Assembly: GCA_030431085.1 (NCBI GenBank)
Contig: JAUIJW010000004.1
Location: 1-30,710, forward strand
Reading direction: 5' to 3'
Length of the DNA: 30,710 bases
Source: Bacteroidia bacterium
Lineage (GTDB): Bacteria > Bacteroidota > Bacteroidia > Flavobacteriales > Flavobacteriaceae
Numbering within the stretch: position 1 is the first letter of the stretch; each line of letters starts with the position of its first letter. The position numbers and the translations under genes are program-made. Under the pieces are notes generated by a model. The model worked only from the letters and a program-made list of their open reading frames with translations. It had not been told where the DNA came from and ran no database searches. This document shows, piece by piece, positions 15,637-23,778 of this stretch.

Positions 15637-15673
15637 ATTTAATCTTAACAACTATAGTTTTAAAATTAAAAAT

Positions 15674-16102
15674 ATGAGTGGTTTAAGCATTAGATCTAAC
15701 CCAGATGTTGCACAAGTTTTTCAAAATTACCCATCAATGGCATCTCAAAAATTATCAGATTTACGCCAACTTATTTTAGATGTAGCGGACGAAACTAACG
15801 ACATCAATCAAATAGAAGAAACATTAAAGTGGAGAGAACCCAGTTATATTGCCCCAAAGGGAAGTACTATTAGAATTGACTGGAAATCTAAATCTCCTCA
15901 TCAATATGCCATGTATTTTCAATGCACCAGTAGATTGATTTCAACATTTAAATTAGTCTACAAAAACAGCTTTCAATTTGAAGGTAATAGGGCCATTATT
16001 TTCAATCTCAAAGATGATTTACCCGTTAACGAACTTAAAAGCTGTATCAAAACGGCCTTAAATTATCATCGCTTGAAACATCTACCCACATTAGGCCTAT
16101 AA
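15674..16102 (+). CDS. DUF1801 domain-containing protein
   Basis: This 142-residue soluble protein of the DUF1801 (YdhG-like) fold has AQVFQNYPSMASQKLSDLRQLILDVADE in the first third, then IEETLKWREPSYIAPKGSTIRIDWKSK, matching the family pattern of a helix ending in E-x-KW-x-xPSY. The role is unknown; the family is related in fold to frataxin/CyaY-like and iron-linked proteins, but no metal site is evident. The frame extends upstream to 15572, but ATG 15674 begins just before the conserved part and clears the small upstream ORF. A terminator lies 114 bp past the stop. Confidence 0.85.
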   Translation: MSGLSIRSNPDVAQVFQNYPSMASQKLSDLRQLILDVADETNDINQIEETLKWREPSYIAPKGSTIRIDWKSKSPHQYAMYFQCTSRLISTFKLVYKNSFQFEGNRAIIFNLKDDLPVNELKSCIKTALNYHRLKHLPTLGL

Positions 16103-16215
16103 GTTTATATTATTTTTTTATCAATAAAACTGAATTTTAAAGTACATAAAACGTGGAATAATTACACTAATAACCTAGCGCAAACTATAACTTTCTAAAC
16201 CAGCTCCAAATAAAG

Positions 16216-16250
16216 AAACCTAACATCTAAGATGCTAGGTTTTTTATTTT
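16216..16250 (+). terminator. Intrinsic terminator between DUF1801 and the aromatic-tail protein
   Basis: AAACCTAACAT pairs with ATGCTAGGTTT (one A-C mismatch) and is followed by TTTTATTTT on the + strand. In the opposite orientation the mismatch becomes G-U, and the tail is weaker, so it may also serve the minus-strand gene. Confidence 0.75.
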
Positions 16251-16308
16251 AATAATATTACTTGAATAAAATACACCTTATTTTATTATAAAAAAGAGAT
16301 ATAATTTT

Positions 16309-17343
16309 TTAATAATCATAGTCAAATCCCATTGGCTCTTCATAATAATCCATTTGACTATCCATTGGATAAGCATCCATCGTATCTAACATATCGTATT
16401 CATCCATCATGTCGTTAGATATGTTATACAGTTCGGGAGTATAATCATAACTATCTAAGTAACCATCTAAAACATCCATTTCATAAGCCGCCAATTCTAC
16501 ATCCAAATCGTAATAATAGCCATCAATTACAGCATCCATATATCCCCAATCGTAGGCATAGAAATCATATATTCCAACATAAATATCTACATAACCATAG
16601 TAAAAACCAGGATACCAACTACCCCAAGAGCCCCACCACCAGTGGCAACCCCACATCCAACCATTGATCATATGCATGGCAGACATGGCAAAGAAAAAAC
16701 CTGCAGAATTATTAGTGCAATGAGTTACCTCATTAGATTTATTTCTAATTTTTTTAATCTTTTTAAGCATTTCCTTATTATGACCAACCTTAGATTCTAA
16801 CTCATTTAATTTGCGCTGAAGCTTTTTGTTTTGGGCTTTTAACTCATTTAATTTTTCCTTTTCCTCTGCAGATAATGCATCACCTTTTTTAACACGTTGT
16901 GCTTCTTTACTGTAATTTTGATACAACAAATCTATGGTTGAAGATAATTTATCTATCCCTTCTTTTACAGTGCTATCTTTAGCTTGTAGCATTTCATAAG
17001 TTGTAATTAACTCCTCTTTATTGGTAACCGTTTCACTCAGAGCAGTATAAAATTTATCATCTTTTAGAAATAAATATTTATTTAATTTTTCAATAGATGT
17101 GTTTACCTTTTTTACAGCTCCCCAAAATGGTTGGGCAGTCTTATTGTTTCTTTGCAAGTTTCTGTCTTTAGTAGCCTGTCCAGACTTGACAATGTAAGCC
17201 ACTGCTCTTTCAGATTTTTTAACTAGTTCACTGGCATCAAATTTTTTACTCTCTACTATAATAGGGTTTACAAATGCATAAGATGGCCAACTTACCATCA
17301 ATAAAAACACCATAATGACTTTAAAATTTATAATTCGTTTCAT
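16309..17343 (-). CDS. Exported coiled-coil protein with Trp/Gly- and Tyr/Asp/Met-rich tail (unknown)
   Basis: This 344-residue protein fits no family I recognise. It has a signal peptide (MKRIINFKVIMVFLLMVSWPSYA, cleavage about residue 23). A mostly helical, charged region of about 35-202 follows, strongly coiled-coil at 158-200 (EEKEKLNELKAQNKKLQRKL). The composition then changes abruptly: a hydrophobic, Trp-rich segment at 215-245 (WMWGCHWWWGSWGSWYPG) and a tail of about 99 residues with roughly 22 Tyr, 20 Asp and many Met. There is no Lys or Arg after residue 202. Cys209 and Cys233 are the only cysteines. It is presumably periplasmic or surface-exposed. It has its own 326-bp divergent upstream region. 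Confidence 0.8.
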   Translation of the reverse strand: MKRIINFKVIMVFLLMVSWPSYAFVNPIIVESKKFDASELVKKSERAVAYIVKSGQATKDRNLQRNNKTAQPFWGAVKKVNTSIEKLNKYLFLKDDKFYTALSETVTNKEELITTYEMLQAKDSTVKEGIDKLSSTIDLLYQNYSKEAQRVKKGDALSAEEKEKLNELKAQNKKLQRKLNELESKVGHNKEMLKKIKKIRNKSNEVTHCTNNSAGFFFAMSAMHMINGWMWGCHWWWGSWGSWYPGFYYGYVDIYVGIYDFYAYDWGYMDAVIDGYYYDLDVELAAYEMDVLDGYLDSYDYTPELYNISNDMMDEYDMLDTMDAYPMDSQMDYYEEPMGFDYDY

Positions 17344-17669
17344 TGTTTTTGAATTTTGTGTTTGTTTACATACTTAAAAGGGTTCTTTTATATTAAAAAC
17401 CCTATATCACAAACTTTGAAAAACTAAGTCAACTCATAATCTCATTACTCAATTACCCTAGTGCTAATTACAGGCTTCGTTCTTTAATTTATTTATGAGA
17501 AATATTATGTAAATTACAATAAGTGTTTTGTTTCAAGAAAAAACAATCTTAAGACTATTAGTAAAATTATTATCCAAATCACTACTTTTACTTTTCCAAG
17601 CTTTATTGCACATTGATTTGTCTCTAAATCATGGCATCAAATTTGTAAATACTACATAAAACTAATATT
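17344..17669. other. Divergent intergenic region, two promoters expected
   Basis: These 326 bp separate two outward-facing genes. A 6-bp dyad AGGGTT/AACCCT (17379-17384 and 17398-17403), partly extendable through T/A runs, lies in the leader of the minus-strand gene. A near-consensus promoter for the + gene is listed separately. No ORF or RNA gene is seen. Confidence 0.45.
17617..17645 (+). promoter_or_regulatory. Candidate promoter of the collagen-stub lipoprotein gene
   Basis: TTTG (17617-17620), a 17-bp gap, and CAAATTTG (17638-17645) differ from TAnnTTTG at one base. Start would be near 17651, 19 bases before the ATG. Confidence 0.35.
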
Positions 17670-18155
17670 ATGAAAAAAATAATTACACTTTTAACCTTGA
17701 GCTTTTTTGTTTTGATTGCCTGTGAGGGAACGCAAGGACCACCTGGCCCACCCGGTGGTATTATTGTTTCTGATGCCTTTGAAATTCAAGTTAGCTTTAA
17801 CCCTTCTAACAATTATAGTATTGTAGAACCCTATGGTTTTACTGCACATCCTTATGATGTAACCCTAGTTTATATCGAATGGGAAGATAATGTATGGCGG
17901 TTATTACCTCAGGTAGTTGATTTTAATGATGGTAGTCAATTACAGTATAATTATGATTTTACAGATCGCGATGTTAGCATCTTTCTTGGCGGCAATACCA
18001 ACCTCAATACTTTGGGACCTGAATGGACTCAAGATCAAGTTTTTAGAGTAGTGATTGTGCCAGCAGATAATATTGATGGTGTAGATGTTAATCAATTAAA
18101 TAATGTTATCGATATGGCTAACATCAAATCTTTCGAAAGAAAATTGATTAATTAA
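17670..18155 (+). CDS. Lipoprotein with a short collagen-like segment (unknown function)
   Basis: This 161-residue protein has a lipoprotein signal MKKIITLLTLSFFVLIAC (Cys18, lipobox LIAC), then immediately GTQGPPGPPGG, three Gly-X-Y triplets. A single globular domain of about 130 residues follows, rich in aromatic and beta-forming residues (AFEIQVSFNPSNNYSIVEPY, VTLVYIEWEDNVWRLLPQ), ending with VFRVVIVPADNIDGVD. Lipoproteins with this truncated collagen stub at the anchor are frequent in Bacteroidota. Three triplets are too few for a stable triple helix, so the stub may be only a spacer. It is monocistronic, closed by a terminator shared with the facing tRNA gene. Confidence 0.82.
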   Translation: MKKIITLLTLSFFVLIACEGTQGPPGPPGGIIVSDAFEIQVSFNPSNNYSIVEPYGFTAHPYDVTLVYIEWEDNVWRLLPQVVDFNDGSQLQYNYDFTDRDVSIFLGGNTNLNTLGPEWTQDQVFRVVIVPADNIDGVDVNQLNNVIDMANIKSFERKLIN

Positions 18156-18168
18156 AATCGGAATAAAA

Positions 18169-18200
18169 AAGCTTCTCATTATCTGAGAAGCTTAATTTTT
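18169..18200. terminator. Bidirectional terminator between the lipoprotein and tRNA-Leu(TAG)
   Basis: A perfect 10-bp stem AAGCTTCTCA/TGAGAAGCTT has loop TTATC. It is followed by AATTTTT on the + strand and by a T run on the minus strand. Confidence 0.85.
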
Positions 18201-18201
18201 G

Positions 18202-18283
18202 TGCGGATGAAGGGACTCGAACCCCCACGCCGTGAAGCACCAGATCCTAAGTCTGGCGTGTCTACCAATTTCACCACATCCGC
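18202..18283 (-). tRNA. tRNA-Leu (anticodon TAG)
   Basis: This is a class II tRNA of 82 nt on the minus strand. Acceptor GCGGATG/CATCCGC, anticodon stem CCAGA/TCTGG with loop CTTAGGA (anticodon at 18249-18247), a long variable arm, and T-arm CGTGGG-GGTTCGAGTCCC are all readable. The discriminator is A and CCA is not encoded. Confidence 0.95.
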
Positions 18284-18468
18284 ATCAAGGTGAATTTTCG
18301 GATTGCAAATATAAAAAATAACCTTAAATTACAAGGTAATTAATTCGCCTTTTTTAGAATTAAATTAATTGCTAATTTCAACACCAAATAAATAATATCT
18401 TTATATTTACTGTTTTGTTATTGTTTAACTTTTACAAAATAGGTGTAATTTCTACAGAACATTGATTT

Positions 18469-19023
18469 ATGAAAAGAAGAGACGCTATTATTAATCTTAG
18501 CTGGATTAGCGCTGGATTATTGCTTGTTCCAGCATGCCAGTATAAAGAAGAAAAGGCTGCTATTGCCTTAAATAACCTCAATATTAATAAAAACCAGGAG
18601 GTTCTATTAAAAGATTTGGTCGATACTATTCTTCCAGAAGGCGATATGCCCGGGGGCATTTCATTAAATGTGCATCATTTTGTTTGGACTATTATTGATG
18701 ATTGTACAACCAAAGAGAACCAGGCAAAATTTTTAAATGGTCTCTCATTATTCAACTCTACGATAGAAACCATTACGGGCCAGCCTTTTAGTCAACTAGA
18801 TGCAAAACAAAAAGACACCACCATCAATCAATTAATGCAAAACAGTCAAGCCGATCATGACTTAATTGAGTTTTTGAATAAAACTAAGTATACTGCTATT
18901 TGGGGTTATACCAATTCAGAATATTTCTTAACACAACAGATGCCATATAAATTAGTACCTGGGCCATTTTCGTATAAAACAATAACTATCAATCCACAAA
19001 ACAAAATTAATATCAATGCCTAA
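18469..19023 (+). CDS. Gluconate 2-dehydrogenase subunit 3 family protein (small subunit, export carrier)
   Basis: This 184-residue protein begins MKRRDAIINLSWISAGLLLVPAC: a twin-arginine pair (Arg3-Arg4) before a hydrophobic stretch and a lipobox ending in Cys23. The rest matches the subunit 3 family: LLKDLVDTILPEGDMPGGISLNVHHFVWTIIDDC, then a helical part (LDAKQKDTTINQLMQ) and WGYTNSEYFLTQQMPYKLVPGP. Such subunits pair with flavin GMC dehydrogenases. Its 3' end overlaps the GMC gene by 8 nt, so the two are translationally coupled. Because the large subunit has no signal peptide, the likely job is to carry the folded flavoprotein through Tat and hold it on the membrane. Confidence 0.87.
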   Translation: MKRRDAIINLSWISAGLLLVPACQYKEEKAAIALNNLNINKNQEVLLKDLVDTILPEGDMPGGISLNVHHFVWTIIDDCTTKENQAKFLNGLSLFNSTIETITGQPFSQLDAKQKDTTINQLMQNSQADHDLIEFLNKTKYTAIWGYTNSEYFLTQQMPYKLVPGPFSYKTITINPQNKININA

Positions 19024-20725
19024 TTTCAATATCGATAATCGTAATAAAAATAGTTTTGATGCCATTGTTATAGGTTCTGGTATTAGTGGGAGCTGGGCTG
19101 CTAAGGAGTTTGCAGAAAAAGGTTTAAAAACATTGGTTCTAGAGCGAGGTAAAGAGGTAAAACATATTAAAGATTACCCAACCACGAACTTAATGCCTTG
19201 GGAGCTAAAACATGGTGGTTTAGTGACACAAAAAGTTAAAGACGAAAACCCAATTGCGGCTAGATGTTACAATTTTCTTGAAGATTCTCAACATTTTTTC
19301 ACCAAAGATAAAGAACAACCTTATATACAAGAAAAACCTTTTGACTGGATTAGAAGTTACCAATCTGGAGGAAAATCTTTACTGTGGGCAAGGCAAACGC
19401 AACGTATTAGCGATTTAGATTTCGAAGGGCCATTAAGAGATCATTTTGCGGTAGATTGGCCCATTCGCTATAAAGATTTAGCACCTTGGTACAGTTATGT
19501 CGAAAAATTTGTAGGTATTTCTGGGGAATATGATGGGTTAGACGTAGTACCAGATGGTGAGTTTTTAAAATCAATGGGACTTAACAGTACAGAACAACAT
19601 TTTAAAAATGTAGTTGCTCAAAAATACAACAACCAACGCCATGTGATTTATGCACGCTGTGCACATATTACAGAAAATAAAGATATATTCGCCCAACAAG
19701 GCAGAGTCTTATGCCAAACCAGAGATCTTTGCAGAAGAGGTTGTCCTTTTGGAGGCTATTTTAGCAGCAACTCAAGCACCTTGCCATGGGCTCAAAAAAC
19801 GGGCAATATGTCTCTCATCAATAATGCCGTTGTACATTCTATCATTTATGATGACAAGCTAGAAAAAGCTACTGGTGTTCTGGTTATTGACGCGATAACT
19901 AAAGAAACTACAGAGTACTATGCTCCCATTATTTTTGTCAACGCCAGCGCTTTTAATAGTAATATGATATTACTTAACTCTAAATCAAATCGATTCCCAA
20001 ATGGTTTAGGTAATGATAACGAATTACTTGGTAAATACATTGCTTTCCATAACTATAGAGTCAATATTAGTGCAGAATACGATGGCTTATTAGATCAAAC
20101 TACTGTTGGAAGAAGACCAACAAGTGCTTATGTACCAAGGTTTAGAAATGTATATAAGCAAGATACTGATTTCTTGAGAGGTTATGCTTCTGGATTTTAT
20201 GCTAGAAGAAATATTAATATGAATAAAGATGGTATTGGCGAATCATTAAAACAAAATCTTATTAATCCTTCGTATGGTAACTGGCAAGTAGGAGCGCATA
20301 TGATGGGCGAAACTATCCCTAAAGAAGAAAGTCAGCTCTCATTAGATAGTTCTAAAACCGATCAATATGGCATTCCGTTGTTAAGAATTAATTTAGATTA
20401 TGATGATAATGATGAAAAAATGATTAAGGATTATATTGAACAGTTTACAGAAATGTTCGATGCTGCAGGCTTTAAAAATATCAAAAGTCATGACAGTCAT
20501 AAAGCACCTGGATTAGATATACATGAAATGGGCGGTGTACGAATGGGGCATGACCCTAAAACCTCTTTGCTCAACAAGTACAACCAACTTCATGCTTGTA
20601 AAAATGTTTATGTTACAGATGGCGCTTGTATGACCTCTACCTGTACACAGAACCCTTCTTTAACCTATATGGCACTAACGGCTAGAGCCTGTGATCACGC
20701 GATAAAAGAATCTAAAAAAGGATAA
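19016..20725 (+). CDS. GMC family oxidoreductase (flavin dehydrogenase large subunit)
   Basis: This 569-residue FAD enzyme of the glucose-methanol-choline family has the dinucleotide-binding motif VIGSGISGSWAAKEF with G20-x-G22-x-x-G25 and LVLERG. YQSGGKSLLWARQTQR follows around residue 116, and the C-terminal catalytic region has DIHEMGGVRMGHD (His503) and TQNPSLTYMALTARA (Asn546), a His/Asn pair as in other GMC sugar dehydrogenases. A Cys-rich loop QTRDLCRRGCPFGGYF lies near 238-253. There is no signal peptide. The pairing with a subunit 3 protein suggests a periplasmic sugar or polyol dehydrogenase feeding electrons to the respiratory chain, possibly oxidising a sugar at C3. The substrate cannot be read from sequence, and no cytochrome subunit is encoded nearby. 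Confidence 0.9.
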   Translation: MPNFNIDNRNKNSFDAIVIGSGISGSWAAKEFAEKGLKTLVLERGKEVKHIKDYPTTNLMPWELKHGGLVTQKVKDENPIAARCYNFLEDSQHFFTKDKEQPYIQEKPFDWIRSYQSGGKSLLWARQTQRISDLDFEGPLRDHFAVDWPIRYKDLAPWYSYVEKFVGISGEYDGLDVVPDGEFLKSMGLNSTEQHFKNVVAQKYNNQRHVIYARCAHITENKDIFAQQGRVLCQTRDLCRRGCPFGGYFSSNSSTLPWAQKTGNMSLINNAVVHSIIYDDKLEKATGVLVIDAITKETTEYYAPIIFVNASAFNSNMILLNSKSNRFPNGLGNDNELLGKYIAFHNYRVNISAEYDGLLDQTTVGRRPTSAYVPRFRNVYKQDTDFLRGYASGFYARRNINMNKDGIGESLKQNLINPSYGNWQVGAHMMGETIPKEESQLSLDSSKTDQYGIPLLRINLDYDDNDEKMIKDYIEQFTEMFDAAGFKNIKSHDSHKAPGLDIHEMGGVRMGHDPKTSLLNKYNQLHACKNVYVTDGACMTSTCTQNPSLTYMALTARACDHAIKESKKG

Positions 20726-20742
20726 TTGGCTTAGAAATATTG

Positions 20743-20750
20743 TAATTTTG
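20743..20750 (+). promoter_or_regulatory. Candidate -7 element of the dipeptidase gene
   Basis: TAATTTTG fits TAnnTTTG exactly and lies 21 bp before the ATG, in the 45-bp gap after the GMC gene. No TTTG is found at the right distance upstream, so the promoter is unproven. Confidence 0.3.
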
Positions 20751-20770
20751 CCTCATTAAAAACTAATGTT

Positions 20771-22156
20771 ATGCAAAGCGTACAAGAATTCATACAGGTC
20801 AACAAAAATAGATTCATCAATGAACTTATTGAGTTGCTTAAATTACCCTCCATTAGTGCAGATCCTGCCTACAAAAGTGAGGTATTAAAAACAGCCGATG
20901 CGGTAAAAAAGGCACTTGAATTGGCCGGTTGTCAAACCGTAGAACTTTGCCAAACTAGCGGGTATCCTATTGTATATGGAGAACATATTATAGACGCAAA
21001 TTTACCTACTGTTTTAGTGTACGGTCATTATGATGTACAACCAGCAGATCCTATTGAATTATGGCATTCCCCACCATTCGAGCCAATCATTAAAGAAACC
21101 GAAACACATCCAGACGGTGCTATTTTTGCTCGAGGCGCATGTGATGATAAAGGGCAAATGTATATGCACATTAAAGCTTTCGAATATCTTATTCAAAGTA
21201 ATAGCCTCCCTTGCAATGTGAAATTTATGATAGAAGGAGAAGAAGAAGTTGGTTCAGTAAGTTTAGGCGATTTTGTTAAAGCTAACAAAGAAAAGCTAAA
21301 GAATGATGTTATATTAATTTCAGATACAGGAATGATTAGCAATAGTCAGCCTTCTATCACCACTGGCTTAAGGGGCTTAAGCTATGTTGAAGTTGAAGTA
21401 ACTGGCCCAAATAGAGACTTACACTCTGGCTTATATGGGGGTGCTGTGGCTAATCCTATTAATATTCTTACCCAAATGATTGCCTCTTTACATGATGAAA
21501 ACAACCATATCACTATTCCTAGGTTTTACGATAAAGTCATTGAATTGTCTGATGAAGAAAGAGCAGAAATGGCTAAGGCTCCGTTCTCGTTAGAAGATTA
21601 CAAAAATGCTCTAGACATTGAGGATGTACATGGCGAAAAAGGTTATACAACCAATGAAAGAAATTCTATTCGTCCAACATTAGACGTTAATGGTATATGG
21701 GGCGGTTATATTGGCGAAGGTGCAAAAACAGTTATTGCCTCTAAAGCTTATGCCAAAATATCTATGCGCTTGGTGCCCAATCAAGATTGGGAAGAAATCA
21801 CACAATTATTCCAAACACATTTTGAAAATATTGCCCCAAAATCTGTTCAGGTAAAAGTAACTCCACATCATGGCGGTAAAGCCTATGTTACTCCAATTGA
21901 TAATATTGGGTATTTAGCTGCCAGCAAAGCTTATCATAAAACATTTGGTGTTCCTGTAATACCACAACGATCTGGCGGTAGTATTCCTATTGTGGCATTA
22001 TTTGAGGAAGAACTTGAAAGTAAAAGCATATTAATGGGTTTTGGCTTAGACAGTGATGCTATTCATTCTCCTAACGAACATTACGGTATATTCAATTACT
22101 TAAAAGGTATAGAAACCATTCCGTATTTTTATCAATATTTTACAGAATTATTCTAA
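20771..22156 (+). CDS. M20 family dipeptidase
   Basis: This 461-residue cytosolic zinc peptidase of clan MH, family M20 (carnosinase/CNDP-like dipeptidases) has the metal site visible: LVYGHYDVQP (His86, Asp88), RGACDDKGQM (the bridging Asp at about 125), MIEGEEEVGS (Glu158/Glu159), ISDTGM (Asp185), and a late histidine in DAIHSPNEHYG. The lid domain contains VTGPNRDLHSGLYGGAVANP, typical of this subgroup. It should hydrolyse di- or short peptides. It follows the GMC gene by 45 bp but may have its own promoter. It faces the SQR-like gene across an inverted repeat. Confidence 0.92.
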   Translation: MQSVQEFIQVNKNRFINELIELLKLPSISADPAYKSEVLKTADAVKKALELAGCQTVELCQTSGYPIVYGEHIIDANLPTVLVYGHYDVQPADPIELWHSPPFEPIIKETETHPDGAIFARGACDDKGQMYMHIKAFEYLIQSNSLPCNVKFMIEGEEEVGSVSLGDFVKANKEKLKNDVILISDTGMISNSQPSITTGLRGLSYVEVEVTGPNRDLHSGLYGGAVANPINILTQMIASLHDENNHITIPRFYDKVIELSDEERAEMAKAPFSLEDYKNALDIEDVHGEKGYTTNERNSIRPTLDVNGIWGGYIGEGAKTVIASKAYAKISMRLVPNQDWEEITQLFQTHFENIAPKSVQVKVTPHHGGKAYVTPIDNIGYLAASKAYHKTFGVPVIPQRSGGSIPIVALFEEELESKSILMGFGLDSDAIHSPNEHYGIFNYLKGIETIPYFYQYFTELF

Positions 22157-22162
22157 ATAAAT

Positions 22163-22192
22163 ACACCCCAAAATTGATTAATTTTGAGGTGT
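22163..22192 (-). terminator. Terminator-like hairpin between the dipeptidase and SQR genes
   Basis: ACACC-C-CAAAATT is inverted as AATTTTG-A-GGTGT around a 4-nt loop. On the minus strand the single mismatch becomes U-G and the stem is followed by ATTTATTTA, so it best serves the SQR-like gene. The + strand tail has few T. Confidence 0.6.
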
Positions 22193-22205
22193 AAATTACT
22201 CATGT

Positions 22206-23402
22206 TTATGGTAAAAAGGAGTAACCCTTTCTAGTTTTCCATAAAAAGTATTTTTCAAATAATACCTTAGAAAAATCGTAAAATACGTTAGGTATCATTA
22301 TGGCAAATTTTCTAGGTTTAAACAATGTGTCTGTTAAAATGATGACCTCTTTTTTACCAGCATCCATAACACAAATACCTGGAATTTTACCCCAAGCCTT
22401 TTTCTTTAGTGGTTTAATTCCTTTAATCGTACGTGTAATGTTTTCTGCAACAATTTTTCCTGTTTCATCTGAAGGATAACCTGTTTTAGGGCCAGAAAAA
22501 GGAACTTTGCCCGGTTTAAATGGCAATTTTACATCCACCGCTATACCAGCAGCCCAAACATTTGGTAAGCTCACGTGCTTATAATCATCAGTAACAGGGA
22601 TATAACCCGCAGGAGTAGTTTCAAGGCCTGTGGATTTCTTTACAAAATCAACACCTTCAAAGGGAGGCATGAGCATCGTAAACTCGCTAGGCAAAACTTC
22701 GCCACTACTTAGTGTTACACTATCTTTTTTTACTTCTTTAATTCCCACTTCTGTTCGGTAGTTTATATTGAACATTTTCATAAAACCCTTTAGCATTGAT
22801 TCTCCGCCGGCAATACCATCTATACCAAAATGACCCAAAAATGTTTCTGGAGTCACCCAATAAAGATCAACTTTCTTTCTAATTTTTTGCTCTCTCAACC
22901 ATTTTTCCACATTAAATAGAAATTCATAGGCAGCCCCCATACATCCGGCATTTTGCGTTGCACCAATAACAATTGAGCCAGGATTTTTCTTAAATAATTC
23001 TAAGGCTTTTTTGGTTTTCATTGCACCATCAGGAGTACCTATATAATGAGCATATTCCTTTACCCCAGGCGCTACATCATAATTCACTTTTGGCCCTGTA
23101 GCAATTACCAAATGATCGTAATACACCTCGCCTTTTGAGGTCTGAACTGTTTGAGAATCTGTATCTACAAATAATGCTTCAGCTTTTAAAAAATCGACTC
23201 CTTTTTTTGTTAAAATTTGTTCTTTCTTGAAAGAAATATCTTTCACTTCACGCCTACCAAATGGGACCCAAATTAGAGATGGGATAAACAAAAACAATGG
23301 TGATTTATCGATTAAAATAACTTCTAAATCCTTATTCTTTCTTTTAAGCTCTAGGGCTGCAGTAATACCAGCAAAATTCCCTCCTATAACAACACTTTTC
23401 AT
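22206..23402 (-). CDS. Sulfide:quinone reductase-like FAD oxidoreductase
   Basis: This 398-residue flavoprotein of the pyridine nucleotide-disulfide oxidoreductase fold has the FAD motif VVIGGNFAGITAALEL (residues 4-19), a second motif HLVIATGP (98-104), and a final FAD contact NVWAAGIAVDV. Only two cysteines exist, Cys154 (in NAGCMGAAYEF) and Cys344 (in GICVMD). They sit where sulfide:quinone reductases have their catalytic pair, and PFSGPKTGYPSDETGKIVAENI is also typical. The C-terminal end is amphipathic and suits membrane association. It probably oxidises sulfide (or persulfide) and reduces menaquinone. The frame is open to 23561, but ATG 23402 starts exactly at the conserved first strand. 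A Crp/Fnr-type palindrome lies 47 bp upstream. Confidence 0.85.
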   Translation of the reverse strand: MKSVVIGGNFAGITAALELKRKNKDLEVILIDKSPLFLFIPSLIWVPFGRREVKDISFKKEQILTKKGVDFLKAEALFVDTDSQTVQTSKGEVYYDHLVIATGPKVNYDVAPGVKEYAHYIGTPDGAMKTKKALELFKKNPGSIVIGATQNAGCMGAAYEFLFNVEKWLREQKIRKKVDLYWVTPETFLGHFGIDGIAGGESMLKGFMKMFNINYRTEVGIKEVKKDSVTLSSGEVLPSEFTMLMPPFEGVDFVKKSTGLETTPAGYIPVTDDYKHVSLPNVWAAGIAVDVKLPFKPGKVPFSGPKTGYPSDETGKIVAENITRTIKGIKPLKKKAWGKIPGICVMDAGKKEVIILTDTLFKPRKFAIMIPNVFYDFSKVLFEKYFLWKTRKGYSFLP

Positions 23403-23778
23403 ACTAATTATTTTATATTGTAAAGTTACGATAGGTATGAGAATTTGGTTGTAACCTAGGTTACAATAAAGGATGGGCAGGAACAAACCATTAGACGCTT
23501 TTATAATATCATTAAATACGCCATTTATCATAAATCGTCTATTCTTATTGAAATCAACCAATCGACCAATAAAATTTAATAAATTAATAGCGCATCGTTG
23601 CTTAGATAAAACACATCTATAGCAATAAGATAATAACTAGCCACCTGTGGTAAAAAGATATTAAAACTGCTAAACCTTTGTCTAACAATTAATTTTAACA
23701 AAACTTTAGTATAACAATACCAGTTTTTGAACAACAAATAGAGACATTAAAACGTTGCATTTTATTTAACCCCCTTTT
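23403..23778. other. Divergent intergenic region upstream of the SQR and DUF4407 genes
   Basis: These 376 bp hold the SQR control region (palindrome 23449-23466 and -7 element TAACTTTA at 23428-23421, minus). The rest is AT-rich. The SQR frame stays open without stop to 23561, but that part looks non-coding. A TTTG at 23677-23680 might belong to a DUF4407 promoter, with no good -7 partner. No RNA gene seen. Confidence 0.5.
23449..23466. promoter_or_regulatory. 18-bp perfect palindrome, candidate Crp/Fnr-family operator
   Basis: TTGTAACCTAGGTTACAA is fully self-complementary. It contains TGTAA-N6-TTACA, the same half-site spacing as the Crp/Fnr consensus TGTGA-N6-TCACA. The -7 element TAACTTTA begins 20 bp downstream (minus), so the palindrome sits over the -33 region, about 41 bp from the inferred start, the usual place for an activator. 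Confidence 0.55.

Noticed and set aside
15572..15673. 34-codon upstream extension of the DUF1801 ORF
   Set aside because: It overlaps the small ORF, and the conserved domain begins just after ATG 15674.
23403..23561. 53-codon upstream extension of the SQR-like ORF
   Set aside because: It contains the promoter and the palindrome, and the protein family starts at MKSVVIGG.
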